From NCBI GenBank assembly GCA_035561135.1, contig DATMYA010000030.1, forward strand, positions 32,839 to 96,838: 64,000 nucleotides of DNA, in the 5' to 3' direction. Made by a program: the position numbers and the translations under genes. The notes beneath the pieces were generated by a model. It did no database searches. It was not told the DNA's origin and saw only the letters and a list, made by a program, of their open reading frames with translations. Below are positions 1 to 10,749 of the stretch, piece by piece; position 1 is the stretch's first letter; every line of letters begins with the position of its first letter. Source of the DNA: Clostridia bacterium (GTDB taxonomy: Bacteria; Acidobacteriota; Terriglobia; Terriglobales; Acidobacteriaceae).

Positions 1-1
1 A

Positions 2-466
2 GCACCCAAGCCACCGTCCAGCTCAAAAGAGGAACGCCACAGCCTCGACTTCGACCACGACAGCACGTTAATCAAAATGAGTGTCACCATTCCTGCGCGC
101 GTGGAGGCGATCTCGGCAGCCGTGGAGGGCATTATTGCTGTGGTCCGCACGATCGACTGCGCTTCCGGCAAGGACTTCGAGATTGAGACGGCGCTGCGTG
201 AAGCACTGGCAAACGCCATTACCCATGGCTGCCATAACGATCCCGACAAGCAGGTGCAGTGTTGCGTTGCCTGCCAGGAAGAGCATGGCATGCTCATCAT
301 CGTGCGAGATCCCGGCCAGGGTTTCGATCCGCTCGCTATCCCCAACCCAACGATCGGCGAGAACCTGTACGACAATCACGGCCGTGGCATTTATCTGATC
401 AATGAATTGATGGATGAAGTGCGTTTCGAGCGTGGCGGAACCGAAATTCACATGCGCAAGTACTAG
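2..466 (+). CDS. Anti-sigma factor-type ATP-binding protein (RsbW-like HATPase), 5'-partial
   Basis: This is a small GHKL ATPase of the RsbW/SpoIIAB type, which normally sequesters a sigma factor or phosphorylates an anti-sigma antagonist in the cytoplasm. The N box is visible as REALANAITHG, followed by a G1-type DPGQGFD and a G2-like NHGRGIYLI. The first ATG is at 77, but the same frame stays open to the window edge with plausible residues, and the first strand (TLIKMSVTIPA) would straddle that ATG. The true start is therefore probably outside the window. The partner sigma or anti-anti-sigma factor is not visible. Family assignment is good; the specific target is unknown. Confidence 0.8.
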   Translation, partial: APKPPSSSKEERHSLDFDHDSTLIKMSVTIPARVEAISAAVEGIIAVVRTIDCASGKDFEIETALREALANAITHGCHNDPDKQVQCCVACQEEHGMLIIVRDPGQGFDPLAIPNPTIGENLYDNHGRGIYLINELMDEVRFERGGTEIHMRKY

Positions 467-487
467 AGTGCCCGCTATTCCCAAAAC

Positions 488-515
488 AAAAGCCCTCCGG
501 CGCCGGAGGGCTTTT
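488..515. terminator. Bidirectional rho-independent terminator
   Basis: A perfect 11-bp inverted repeat (AGCCCTCCGGC/GCCGGAGGGCT, 491-512) is flanked by AAA on the left and TTTT on the right. It lies between the convergent anti-sigma-type gene and rpsA and can stop transcription from both sides. Confidence 0.85.
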
Positions 516-533
516 GTGTGTTGCCTAGCGGAG

Positions 534-2375
534 TTAATTGCGCTCGCGCTTCCAATCCATCAGCTCGCCAATAGTGGCGCTGCCAGGGCTCGAAACCGGG
601 TGCTTGTAGGCTTCCACTTCGTGGCGGGTGGCTTCTTCGCCTACCGCTCGAATGCTGAGGCCGACCTTCTTCTCTTCAGGATTCATCTTGATGATCTTGA
701 AGTCGAATTCCTGTCCGGGTTCCAGTTTGAACGTGCCGCCAGTTTCGTCGGTCGCTTCGGAGTTGTGGCACAGACCTTCAACGCCTTCCGCGATTTCAAC
801 GAATGCACCAAAGCTCGCCAGGCGCAGCACCTTGCCGTGGATGACGTCTCCGACGCGATGCTGGTCGAAGAAGGTCTCCCAAACGTCAGGCTGCAACTGC
901 TTCACTCCGAGTGACAGCCGGCGCTGATCAGGCTCTATGGCCAGAACGATCGCGCGTACTTTGTCGCCCTTCTTCAGCACTTCAGACGGATGCTTGACGC
1001 GCTTGGTCCAGCTCAGGTTGCTGACGTGGACCAGTCCGTCGATGCCGTCTTCAATCTCGATGAATGCACCGAAGTCGGTCAGGTTGCGAACCTTGCCTTC
1101 GACGATGCCGCCGATGGGGAACTTCTCGTGCAGCGTCTCCCAAGGGTTGGTTTCGAGCTGCTTGAGGCCGAGCGAGATCCTCCGCTCTTGCGGGTTCACG
1201 TTCAGGACGACAGCTTCAAGCGCATCGCCGACGTTGACCAGCTTCGACGGGTGCTTCATCCGCTTCGACCAGGTCATCTCGCTGACGTGCACAAGGCCTT
1301 CGATGCCCTGCTCGAGTTCGATAAAGGCGCCGTAGTCGGTAACGCTGATCACGCGTCCCTTCACGTGTGCGCCAATCGGGTAACGCTCTGCGGCATCAAG
1401 CCAGGGATCAGGCGTGAGCTGTTTGAAGCCCAGCGAGACGCGCTGCTTGTCGCGGTCGAACTTCAGAACTTTGACTTGAATCTGGTCGCCGACTTGTACG
1501 AGGTCGCGCGGATGCGTCAGGCGGCCCCACGACATGTCGGTGATGTGCAGCAGGCCATCAATGCCACCGAGGTCAACAAACGCGCCGTAATCGGTCAGGT
1601 TCTTCACCGTGCCGGTCAGCACTGCGTTTTCTTCCAGGTGCTTCATCGTTTCATCGCGACGTCCCGACTGCTCTTCTTCGAGCATCTGTTTGCGGGAAAC
1701 AACGATGTTGCCGCGCTTTTTATTCAACTTGATGATGCGGACATCGAGTTCCTGACCCTTGAGGGCGTCGAGGTTGCGAACTGGACGGAGGTCCACCTGC
1801 GAGCCGGGCAGGAAGGCGCGTGCGCCCATGATGTCAACCGTCACGCCGCCCTTGATGCGGTCGATGACGCGAGCTTTGATGGAAGACTTCTCGTTGTAGG
1901 CCTTCTCGATTTCATCCCACGCGTGCAGGCGCTGAGCCTTCTGGTGCGAAAGGTTTACGTAGCCCTCTTCCGTGTGTCCCTTCTCGAACATCACGTCGAT
2001 TTCATCGCCGGGCTTGAACCTTACGTTGCCCTCGTGGTCGGTAACTTCGGAAAGGGGAACGACGCCTTCCGACTTCTGGCCTACGTCAACGACGAGGAAG
2101 TTATTGTTGATGGAAATAACGGTGCCCTTTACGACGCGTTCTTCGTTGGCTGCCGCTTCCGTTTGCTCTTGCTCGAATGTTTCTAATGCTGTGGCAAAGT
2201 CTTCCGTCATGGTCTCTTTTTCGTGTCGAGTTGGACCCGCGGCGGGCCGCTCGGGAGTATTAGTAGTGCTGGGGGTCGGGCCGGGGTGGTGCTGGGACTC
2301 TTCTGAAGGCGAACCTGTTGCCGGGGTCGTGTTCTCGAGGGACGGGGAATCGTTGCGGGTGTCTTCGAAAGCCAT
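534..2375 (-). CDS. rpsA: 30S ribosomal protein S1
   Basis: Ribosomal protein S1 binds mRNA at the 30S platform and helps recruit leaders with weak Shine-Dalgarno sequences. Six consecutive S1 (OB-fold) repeats are visible. Repeats 3-6 carry the classic pattern G-x-V-x-x-(L/V)-(T/S)-x-(F/Y)-GAF and end in (V/I)SLG(F/L/V)KQL. Before repeat 1 lies a Pro/Ser/Thr-rich segment of about 55 residues with no S1 character, so the start is uncertain. I use the ATG at 2375 (MAFEDT). The ATG at 2210 (MTEDFATALE), with a weak GAGA upstream, would give a length closer to standard S1. A longer ATG at 2393 is also open. Confidence 0.95.
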   Translation of the reverse strand: MAFEDTRNDSPSLENTTPATGSPSEESQHHPGPTPSTTNTPERPAAGPTRHEKETMTEDFATALETFEQEQTEAAANEERVVKGTVISINNNFLVVDVGQKSEGVVPLSEVTDHEGNVRFKPGDEIDVMFEKGHTEEGYVNLSHQKAQRLHAWDEIEKAYNEKSSIKARVIDRIKGGVTVDIMGARAFLPGSQVDLRPVRNLDALKGQELDVRIIKLNKKRGNIVVSRKQMLEEEQSGRRDETMKHLEENAVLTGTVKNLTDYGAFVDLGGIDGLLHITDMSWGRLTHPRDLVQVGDQIQVKVLKFDRDKQRVSLGFKQLTPDPWLDAAERYPIGAHVKGRVISVTDYGAFIELEQGIEGLVHVSEMTWSKRMKHPSKLVNVGDALEAVVLNVNPQERRISLGLKQLETNPWETLHEKFPIGGIVEGKVRNLTDFGAFIEIEDGIDGLVHVSNLSWTKRVKHPSEVLKKGDKVRAIVLAIEPDQRRLSLGVKQLQPDVWETFFDQHRVGDVIHGKVLRLASFGAFVEIAEGVEGLCHNSEATDETGGTFKLEPGQEFDFKIIKMNPEEKKVGLSIRAVGEEATRHEVEAYKHPVSSPGSATIGELMDWKRERN

Positions 2376-2708
2376 TGTTAGCATCAGGCCCATCTGACGT
2401 AAAGCAGATGGGAAGCCTTGAGATTACAGACTGCTGGCGTGGTCTAAAGGTAATGAATGGCCCGCAGGGCGGGTTTGGACAATCCAGCGGTCGGATCCTT
2501 TTAGCGCGGCCCCGCGCTAGAAAGACTTCCTTGACTATAGCAACCTAACTTTCGAGGTGTCAAACCGGGACACCACAGATTTCGGACACATTGCCCCATC
2601 CACAGTTCACACTCGGGTGCCAACACGAGCCAAGCACTCTAAAGAAATATTTTTTGAAAAATTTTTTGGCGCCTGCCGATTTCGTTGCCGTTTGATACCC
2701 TGCCGGGC
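2376..2708. other. rpsA/HIT intergenic region with a short GC hairpin
   Basis: This divergent intergenic stretch of about 330 bp should hold the promoters of rpsA (minus) and the HIT gene (plus). I see no convincing -35/-10 pair. A compact inverted repeat, TAGCGCGG-CC-CCGCGCTA (about 2501-2518), would fold in the rpsA leader. S1 autoregulates its own leader in other bacteria, so this is a candidate element, but that is inference only. The part just upstream of the HIT gene is A/T-rich (about 2640-2670). Confidence 0.35.
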
Positions 2709-3185
2709 ATGGACTACCTTTGGACTCCGTGGCGCTACGCCTACGTCACCAACGCCGATAACGCGACATGCTGCATCTTCTGCGACAAGCTAAAGCAGGA
2801 TGACGAACGCAACTACATCGTTTACAGAGGCCAGCACTGTTTCATTATGCTCAACGCCTACCCGTATACCGCCGGCCATGTGATGGTCGTTCCCTACCAA
2901 CACCTCGATGAACTCCGTAAGCTGCCGGAGCCAGCCGCGCTGGAGATGATGACGCTGACGCAACGTATGGAAGGCGTGCTGCGCGACCTCTACAAACCCG
3001 ACGGGCTTAACGTTGGAATGAATATCGGCAAGGCTGCCGGAGCGGGCGTTGCGGGACACATACACATGCACGTGCTGCCACGCTGGACGGCCGACGCCAA
3101 TTTCATCTCCGTAGTGGGCGAAACTCGCGTATTGCCTGAGGCGCTGGAGGTTACCTTCAAGCGCATTCGCGAGCGGCTGGCCTGA
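2709..3185 (+). CDS. HIT-family nucleotide hydrolase/Ap4A phosphorylase-like
   Basis: A histidine-triad protein of 158 residues. It begins with the MDYLWTPWRYAYV segment typical of the actinobacterial/acidobacterial Ap4A-phosphorylase-like HIT subgroup. A CIFC pair near the N-terminus may bind zinc. The catalytic triad signature GHIHMHVLPRW (H-x-H-x-H) sits near residue 117. The predicted role is cleavage of dinucleoside polyphosphates or nucleotide adducts in the cytoplasm. An in-frame start 24 bp upstream (2685) exists, but the conserved N-terminus favours the ATG at 2709. It is a single gene on its strand, divergent from rpsA. Substrate specificity cannot be read from sequence. Confidence 0.88.
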   Translation: MDYLWTPWRYAYVTNADNATCCIFCDKLKQDDERNYIVYRGQHCFIMLNAYPYTAGHVMVVPYQHLDELRKLPEPAALEMMTLTQRMEGVLRDLYKPDGLNVGMNIGKAAGAGVAGHIHMHVLPRWTADANFISVVGETRVLPEALEVTFKRIRERLA

Positions 3186-3360
3186 GCGCCCGCGTGTTTC
3201 TCGATCACACAGGATCGGTAGCGACGCGATCGTCCGGCAATGAACACAAGCGCTGCGGAGCAGTCGGCCTGCTCCCGAGTCCAGCCGCCTCCCACAAAGC
3301 CGTGAGCATCAGACTATCTTGTGGCGATTTGCGCATATTTTCGCATACAAGGAGCTTTGA

Positions 3361-4260
3361 ATGGCCCACTACGGCACTCTGCGCGACTTTCGTTTTCGCG
3401 AAGATGTGGATGATATTCGCGGCGCTGACCTCTATGGCCGCGGCGACGAGAAGCTCGGCGAAATCAAGGACGTCATCTTCGATCATCACAGCGGCGAAAT
3501 CCGTTATGCCGTCGTCGACACAGGCGGATGGCTGAGCACACGGACATTCCTGGTACCTGCCGAACGCATTCACTCGCGCGCCAGCCACGAAGACGATTTT
3601 GCCGTGGATCTCACGCGCGAACAGGTTGAGCGCTTCCCGCACTTTGACGAGAAGTCGATGAACAATGAGCGCGACTGGAAGGATTACGAGTCGCGATACC
3701 AGCAAGCCTGGACTTCGGGTCCCGTGCTGCACAAAGAAGGAAGCGACCGCACCATCACGCCGGAAGCTGACGAGATGCTGGCTGGCCGCCGAGGCGGCGG
3801 CAAAGACCTTGGCAACGTGGACCTCACTCCGGACCGCCTCGCGGGAGTCTTCCCTGACGCAGCTCCGGGTGCTGGTAAAACCAGAATGCGCCCGAGCGGA
3901 ATCTCTTCACGCGCGGAAGACACGAAGCTCCCCGGCCAATCATTCAACAACCAAGCAGACACAGGTTGGCGCAAACGCGATGCCGCACTGGAGAACGCCA
4001 GGCTTCGCGAAGACAGCGACGTTGGTTTTGGAGATATCGATCGCACCCGTGTGCCGGACATCAATGCGGAGCAACTGCCGCCCTCGTACAGGGAAACGCG
4101 GGAGCAGATGAATGACGAAATTGACCTGCATCGCCCATACCCGGTTCAGCAGGGCCGTCATAGGCGGTTCGAGACTTTCGAAAACCATCTTCGTCGGAAT
4201 CAAGTCGATGTCACTGCGAGCTGCCGAAGCTGTGACGTGGAGAAAAACAAGGCAGCGTAG
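3361..4260 (+). CDS. PRC-barrel domain protein
   Basis: A 299-residue protein preceded by AAGGAG (3348-3353), which supports the ATG. Residues 1-80 form a PRC-barrel: the DLYGRGDEKLGEIKDVIFD segment gives the typical D-x-x-G-x-x-(I/L)-G-x-(I/V)-x-D pattern, followed by a conserved GEIRYAVVDTGG. The remainder is hydrophilic, rich in R, D, E and P, and probably disordered. A CRSC pair lies near the C-terminus. PRC-barrels occur in photosynthetic reaction centres, RimM and stress proteins. Here there is no membrane segment or signal peptide, so a cytoplasmic stress or scaffold role is only a guess. It is convergent with ligA. Confidence 0.8.
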   Translation: MAHYGTLRDFRFREDVDDIRGADLYGRGDEKLGEIKDVIFDHHSGEIRYAVVDTGGWLSTRTFLVPAERIHSRASHEDDFAVDLTREQVERFPHFDEKSMNNERDWKDYESRYQQAWTSGPVLHKEGSDRTITPEADEMLAGRRGGGKDLGNVDLTPDRLAGVFPDAAPGAGKTRMRPSGISSRAEDTKLPGQSFNNQADTGWRKRDAALENARLREDSDVGFGDIDRTRVPDINAEQLPPSYRETREQMNDEIDLHRPYPVQQGRHRRFETFENHLRRNQVDVTASCRSCDVEKNKAA

Positions 4261-4278
4261 CTTCGATAAAGTTCTTCA

Positions 4279-4316
4279 TAGCTGCTGAACTGAGCTGCTG
4301 AGCTGTTAAGCGCTCA
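4279..4316. repeat. GCTGA-rich degenerate tandem repeat
   Basis: A short array of degenerate GAGCTGCTGA units lies just after the PRC-barrel stop codon. The same unit builds the larger hairpin at 62190-62282. See the matching finding. Confidence 0.55.
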
Positions 4317-4341
4317 TTGCAAAACGAATCAATTTTGTCTT

Positions 4342-6691
<2,350 letters not shown>

Positions 6692-6773
6692 TCACCCGCT
6701 ACGTACGCCGCATCCATAGCTAGAAAGCAGGCGTTACGATCAAGCCCTTCCTGCGGCCGAATTCGTTCCAGGC

Positions 6774-7406
6774 GTGAATACTCTTAAGCACATCCTCGGG
6801 CAATACAAAGATTTCATCATGACCGTGCTCGCCCCTTTGGGCGGGCCGTGGGCGATACTCGCCATTGCCATGGTAGATTCCGCATTTTTTGGAATCCCTC
6901 TCGACCCCGTCATCGCATACTACGTACACAAGGAACCGCAACACTTTCTGTTGTTTGCCGTGTTGGGTGCCGCTGGTTCGGCGATAGGGAGCCTCGTGCC
7001 TTACATCATCGGGTACAAGGGGGGAGAAGCTTTCCTGGTCAAGAGGCTCGGGCAGCGTAAATTCAAACGTATTCACGGGATGTCGGAGAAGTACGGCGAT
7101 CTAGCGTTGATCGTCCCGGCGATGATGCCTCCGCCCACGCCATTTAAGCTTTTCGTTTTTTCCGCAGGCATTCTGGAGATGTATTGGCCTCACTTCCTGC
7201 TGGCCATCTTTACCGGACGTCTGGCGCGTTTCGCCATCCTGTCAGCGCTTACCATTCAGTTTGGTCCGCAGATCGTGGACCTGACGCAGCGCATGGTTAG
7301 GGAGCATCTGGGTGTGACTGCTGCCATTGTTGCCGCAGTCGTTGTGCTGGTATGGGTGCTGCTGCGCTGGCGCAGAGGCCGGGTTCCGAGCCTCGAAGAG
7401 GTGTAA
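6774..7406 (+). CDS. DedA/VTT-family inner-membrane protein (YqaA-like)
   Basis: A 210-residue membrane protein with about five hydrophobic segments and the VTT/DedA pattern. An acidic early helix contains AMVDSAFFGIPLDPVIAYY, followed by a G-rich LGAAGSAIGSLVPYIIGYKGG re-entrant segment and FTGRLARF, which contains the conserved arginine. The YqaA-like branch of this superfamily is implicated in lipid flipping and membrane homeostasis; the exact substrate is unknown. The start is a GTG at 6774 with AGG just upstream. It is a monocistronic gene followed by a strong terminator. Confidence 0.82.
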   Translation: MNTLKHILGQYKDFIMTVLAPLGGPWAILAIAMVDSAFFGIPLDPVIAYYVHKEPQHFLLFAVLGAAGSAIGSLVPYIIGYKGGEAFLVKRLGQRKFKRIHGMSEKYGDLALIVPAMMPPPTPFKLFVFSAGILEMYWPHFLLAIFTGRLARFAILSALTIQFGPQIVDLTQRMVREHLGVTAAIVAAVVVLVWVLLRWRRGRVPSLEEV

Positions 7407-7435
7407 ACAGCCAAGCAGTAAAACACAAATCGAAC

Positions 7436-7468
7436 AAAAAAGCCGGAACCCCAAAGGGCCGGCTTTTT
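7436..7468. terminator. Bidirectional rho-independent terminator
   Basis: The stem AAGCCGG (7440-7446)/CCGGCTT (7459-7465), with an inner CCC/GGG pairing, is flanked by A-runs and T-runs. It separates the convergent DedA-like gene and the exported protein at 7501. Confidence 0.85.
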
Positions 7469-7500
7469 CATTGCGGATGCGACTTGCGCTTACTCGCGAT

Positions 7501-8253
7501 CTAGCGCGGCGGCTGTGCTGGAGCTGCGGGCAGCGGGATTCGATCCGTGATTGTGTCGTGATGAGCCGCCATGTGTTCGCGCAATTCCAGACCAGGGGAT
7601 TGCGTGAACCCGGCGCGCCGCTCTCGGCCCTCTGCTTCAGGGTCGTCCTGTTGCGCGGCGAAATCCTGCCACGAATTGAAGTGGCTGATGTACAGGTAGT
7701 CCCATGGCGAGCCCTCTGAGTGCTGCAAGAGGATGGACTCGCCGGGCCTGCGCGAAGCGGCAGTAACGCGATTGAGCGACTGTTCGAGTTGTGCGCGATG
7801 ACCCGGTGCACCACGGTAGGTGCTTACGATATAGACGGACTTGTCTTGCGCGCCCGGTGTCGCGGTCATTCCCATCGCCTTCACAAAGTCGGCCCAAGCG
7901 GGTCCAGTGGCGTACGTGTCATTGTGCCAGGCGCGTAATTCCCGCGCAGGCGTAGGACCGCCGGTCGCTTCGATCATGGCCCGGGTGCCCAAATGCTCGA
8001 TTGCCACGAAGTCCCATTCGTCGCCTTGCAGATGTCTCAGCAGGAGGACATGGCCCGGCATGGGGGCGTTGGGCGCTGGCGTCTTCAAACTCTCGAGCAA
8101 CTCGCGAGTCTTCCCCGGAGCAGCTTTTACAAAGTGCACGTGGTACAGATCGCTCCGCATGGAGGGCGCGACGGCGGGAGTTTGGGGTTGCTGGCCCAGC
8201 GCGAACAGGGAAAGCATCAGCACGGTGGCAAGTGCGGCAGCTAAACGTTTCAT
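7501..8253 (-). CDS. Exported protein with two ferredoxin-like (dimeric alpha/beta barrel) repeats
   Basis: A 250-residue protein with a Sec signal peptide (MKRLAAALATVLMLSLFALGQQ). The ATG at 8253 is preceded by a perfect AGGAGG. After the signal come two internal repeats: DLYHVHFVKAAPGKTRELLESL..., then VYIVSTYRGAPGHRAQLEQSL.... This is the layout of tandem ABM/EthD-type dimeric alpha/beta barrels. No catalytic residues are recognisable. The C-terminus is Pro/Ala-rich. A secreted or periplasmic role is likely; function unknown. Confidence 0.65.
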   Translation of the reverse strand: MKRLAAALATVLMLSLFALGQQPQTPAVAPSMRSDLYHVHFVKAAPGKTRELLESLKTPAPNAPMPGHVLLLRHLQGDEWDFVAIEHLGTRAMIEATGGPTPARELRAWHNDTYATGPAWADFVKAMGMTATPGAQDKSVYIVSTYRGAPGHRAQLEQSLNRVTAASRRPGESILLQHSEGSPWDYLYISHFNSWQDFAAQQDDPEAEGRERRAGFTQSPGLELREHMAAHHDTITDRIPLPAAPAQPPR

Positions 8254-8580
8254 AAAACCTCCTCTTTGGCAGAAGACCGTTTGGATCAGGAAACCAGATA
8301 GAGATGAGCACGTAGCAATGGCGACGCAACCTGAACGCCCATGGGCCAAAACGTGGAGCAAACCCGGTGGATGTAGCTACCTTGAGTGGGGTTGCCCCTG
8401 CGGAGCTCTGGCGATCTGCAATTGGAAGGGTGCGCCGGGGCATTCCGCAGCGTAGCTTTCCCGATTTGGGAGGTGCTGTCGGCGTGTGTGACTTAAGTCG
8501 CATCCGGCAAGAATGGCTGCGAATACTTTGAGAAGAAGCAAAAAAAGCGGAGCCATCAAGGGCTCGGAAAGAGATACCCA
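8254..8580. other. Divergent intergenic region, nothing recognised
   Basis: About 330 bp lie between two divergent genes for exported proteins. Apart from the AGGAGG of the minus-strand gene I see no clear promoter pair, riboswitch core, tRNA-like fold or conserved coding frame. Short open frames on the minus strand continue the upstream gene's frame but lack similarity to anything I know. Confidence 0.3.
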
Positions 8581-9186
8581 ATGCGTTTGAAAATCCTGCG
8601 CAGCGTTTTTGCACTTACCCTCTTCTTCGTGCCGCAATTCGCGGCAGCACACTGTGACTCTGTCTCTGGGCCGGTGGTGGTCGACGCACGTGTTGCCCTG
8701 AAAACCGGCGATTTAACCCCAATGCTGAAGTGGGTGGCACCCGACAGCGAGCGTGAACTTCGGGCGGCTTTCGAGCGTGCATCAGCAGTCCGCGATGCAA
8801 GCCCTGAGGTACGTGAGCTTGGCGAAACGTACTTCTTTGAGACGGCCGTGCGCCTGCATCGCGCGAGCGAAGGCCAGCCGTACACGGGTCTTAAATCGGC
8901 CGAAGCAGTCACTCCGACAATTGCTGCTTTCGATCAGGCACTCGAGCGCGGCAATGCCGACAAAGTCATTGATTCCCTGGTGAGCGAGGTACGCCATCAG
9001 CTCACGCTTCGCTTCAACGAAGCGAAGACCAGAAAAGCCGAAGCAGCACACTCCGTCCAGGATGGTCGCAAATACGTGCGGGCTTACGTGCAATTAATGC
9101 ACTACTCCGAAATGCTTCAGCCACCGGCGCACGATGAGCACGCCAAAGCGGAAGGTGCGGAAGCCGCGGCGCATAAACACGAGTAG
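8581..9186 (+). CDS. Exported DUF6448-like protein
   Basis: A 201-residue protein with a signal peptide ending AAA before HCDSVSGPVV. The mature start AHCDxxxGPVV, the central RELGETYFFETAVRLHRASEGQPYTGLK block and a His/Glu-rich tail match what I remember of the DUF6448 family. The conserved His and Cys after the signal peptide suggest metal or haem binding, but that is inference. A GGAAAGAG sequence precedes the ATG. It is convergent with the site-2 protease gene with almost no gap. Confidence 0.65.
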   Translation: MRLKILRSVFALTLFFVPQFAAAHCDSVSGPVVVDARVALKTGDLTPMLKWVAPDSERELRAAFERASAVRDASPEVRELGETYFFETAVRLHRASEGQPYTGLKSAEAVTPTIAAFDQALERGNADKVIDSLVSEVRHQLTLRFNEAKTRKAEAAHSVQDGRKYVRAYVQLMHYSEMLQPPAHDEHAKAEGAEAAAHKHE

Positions 9187-9190
9187 CGAG

Positions 9191-10183
9191 TTAGCGGAAA
9201 AGGTCCAGGAAAGCCGAGTGCTTGAAGGGCGCGGGGACGATGGTGACAAGCAGCAGCACCAACGCAAGAACTGCCAGGCGTCTCCGCGAGCGGTTCAGGT
9301 CAGGCCACACAGGGACATTCGGATGGCGCATCCCGCTTACGCCCAGCAGGACTGCCCAGATGAGCCAACCTACCCAATTTAAAATCGCCATCGGAACAAG
9401 CAGCAGCATAGCTGCGCGGGTGACCCACTTGTGCGCGCGCGGCGCTACGGCGTACACCAGGTGTCCGCCATCCAGTTGTCCCCCAGGCAGAAGGTTCAGA
9501 GCCGTGGCGAACATGCCCACCCACGCGGCAACCGCCACGGGGTGCAGGTACAAGTGATCTAGCGGAACGGCCGTGTTCGGAAACACTGGCGCCAAGATTG
9601 CGTGGGCGACCCAGAAGACTAGAGGAAACCCGAACTCGATTTCGGAAGCGGGCGCGCCGTTGAGTGGTTTCGACAGCATAAGCCCTACGATCATGACGGG
9701 AACCGCCACGACGAATCCGGCAATTGGTCCGGCGATGCCGATGTCGAATAGCGCGGCCCGCGACCTTATGGGCGACTGGATTCGGATAAATGCCCCCAAC
9801 GTACCGATGAGAGTCGGCGCTGGGATGAAGAATGGCAGCGTGGCGTAGACGTCGTACTCGCGGCAATAGAGATAATGACCCATCTCGTGCGCCAGCAGGA
9901 TGCCCATCAGCGTCAGTGAGAATGGCAGTCCGAGCAGCAGCCGTCCTGGCTCCTCGACAATCCATTGCAGCGGGAACAACGGCAGTGCGTCGTCGGCAGT
10001 GGAAAACGCTGGCAGGTTCTGGAGAAAGTTGCTTTGTAGCCGCGCGCCGACTACCAGCGTGGTAAAGAACGTTGTGAGCAAAAGGAACAGGTGCAACTGG
10101 TAGTGCCGCCGTCGGGGTTGGATGACGTAAACCTCGTGCGGCAGAACCTCATGCGAGGCGATCGGCGGGATAGGATCGGACAT
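9191..10183 (-). CDS. Site-2 protease-type membrane metallopeptidase (M50)
   Basis: An intramembrane zinc protease of 330 residues with six or more hydrophobic segments. The zinc-binding HEMGH motif lies at about residues 98-102 (LLAHEMGHYLYCREY), and the third ligand lies in NLLPGGQLDGGH near residue 240. It has the FFIPAP/LGAFIRIQSP signature of the chloroplast EGY-like/acidobacterial S2P subgroup. Such proteases cleave membrane-anchored regulators, often anti-sigma factors; no substrate is adjacent. It lies downstream of the HU gene on the same strand, separated by a hairpin. Confidence 0.88.
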   Translation of the reverse strand: MSDPIPPIASHEVLPHEVYVIQPRRRHYQLHLFLLLTTFFTTLVVGARLQSNFLQNLPAFSTADDALPLFPLQWIVEEPGRLLLGLPFSLTLMGILLAHEMGHYLYCREYDVYATLPFFIPAPTLIGTLGAFIRIQSPIRSRAALFDIGIAGPIAGFVVAVPVMIVGLMLSKPLNGAPASEIEFGFPLVFWVAHAILAPVFPNTAVPLDHLYLHPVAVAAWVGMFATALNLLPGGQLDGGHLVYAVAPRAHKWVTRAAMLLLVPMAILNWVGWLIWAVLLGVSGMRHPNVPVWPDLNRSRRRLAVLALVLLLVTIVPAPFKHSAFLDLFR

Positions 10184-10229
10184 CGGGATACTTAGATGGG
10201 GAAACGGTTTTGCGGACGTGGCATAGCCA

Positions 10230-10255
10230 TGCTCCCGGCACCTCCGCCGGGAGCA
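10230..10255 (-). terminator. Hairpin downstream of the HU gene
   Basis: A 9-bp perfect inverted repeat, TGCTCCCGG/CCGGGAGCA, with an 8-nt loop lies just after the HU stop codon and before the site-2 protease gene. There is no U-tract, so it may be a weak terminator or an mRNA-protecting hairpin. Confidence 0.45.
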
Positions 10256-10260
10256 ACAGA

Positions 10261-10530
10261 TTAGTCGATCGACTGTAGTTCTTTGCCCGGCTTGAAGCGT
10301 ACGGCTTTGCCTGGGGGAATATTGACTTCCGCACCCGTGCGCGGGTTGCGTCCGATGCCGGTCTTCCGCGGACGAACGTTGAAGACGCCGAAACCGCGCA
10401 GTTCGATGCGGTCGCCGTGCGCCAAGGCTTTCTTCATACTCTCGAAAACGGTCTCGACCGCCGCCTCGGCTTTGGTCTTCGTAACTCCGGTTTTGTTAAC
10501 CACTTCGTTGATGATGTCCAGCTTGATCAC
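10261..10530 (-). CDS. HU/IHF-family DNA-binding protein
   Basis: A nucleoid-associated dimeric protein of 89 residues that bends DNA. The family signature GFGVFNVRPRKTGIGRNPRTG covers the beta-arm, with the Pro intercalation region preserved. The GTG start at 10530 (IKLDIINEVVNKTG) fits the family N-terminus and has GGAG six bases upstream; an ATG nine codons earlier adds non-homologous residues. I cannot separate HU from IHF-alpha by sequence alone. A hairpin follows the gene. Confidence 0.93.
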   Translation of the reverse strand: MIKLDIINEVVNKTGVTKTKAEAAVETVFESMKKALAHGDRIELRGFGVFNVRPRKTGIGRNPRTGAEVNIPPGKAVRFKPGKELQSID

Positions 10531-10749
10531 GCCGCGCTCCAAGACGGGTATCAACATCCGGGGCTAGCCGACCCCATCAACCCGGCGAACTGAGGCTAAA
10601 GTGTGGATGCTAAAGGCATAACCGCCCATTGTCAATGTCGCTAGAAGTCTCGTAAGATGTGCTCACCTTCCGGGCACACGCCCCTGACACAACGAAATCA
10701 ACCAGGAGCAAGGCCGGTGTTCACCACCGCAGCAGCAAAAGGAACAGGA

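Noticed and set aside
990..2186. Long open frame antisense to rpsA (about 398 codons)
   Set aside because: It mirrors the rpsA codons in a GC-rich gene and has no recognisable domain; rpsA itself is unambiguous.
8254..8580. Riboswitch upstream of the exported-protein genes
   Set aside because: I compared it by eye with cobalamin, TPP, SAM and c-di-GMP cores and found no match.
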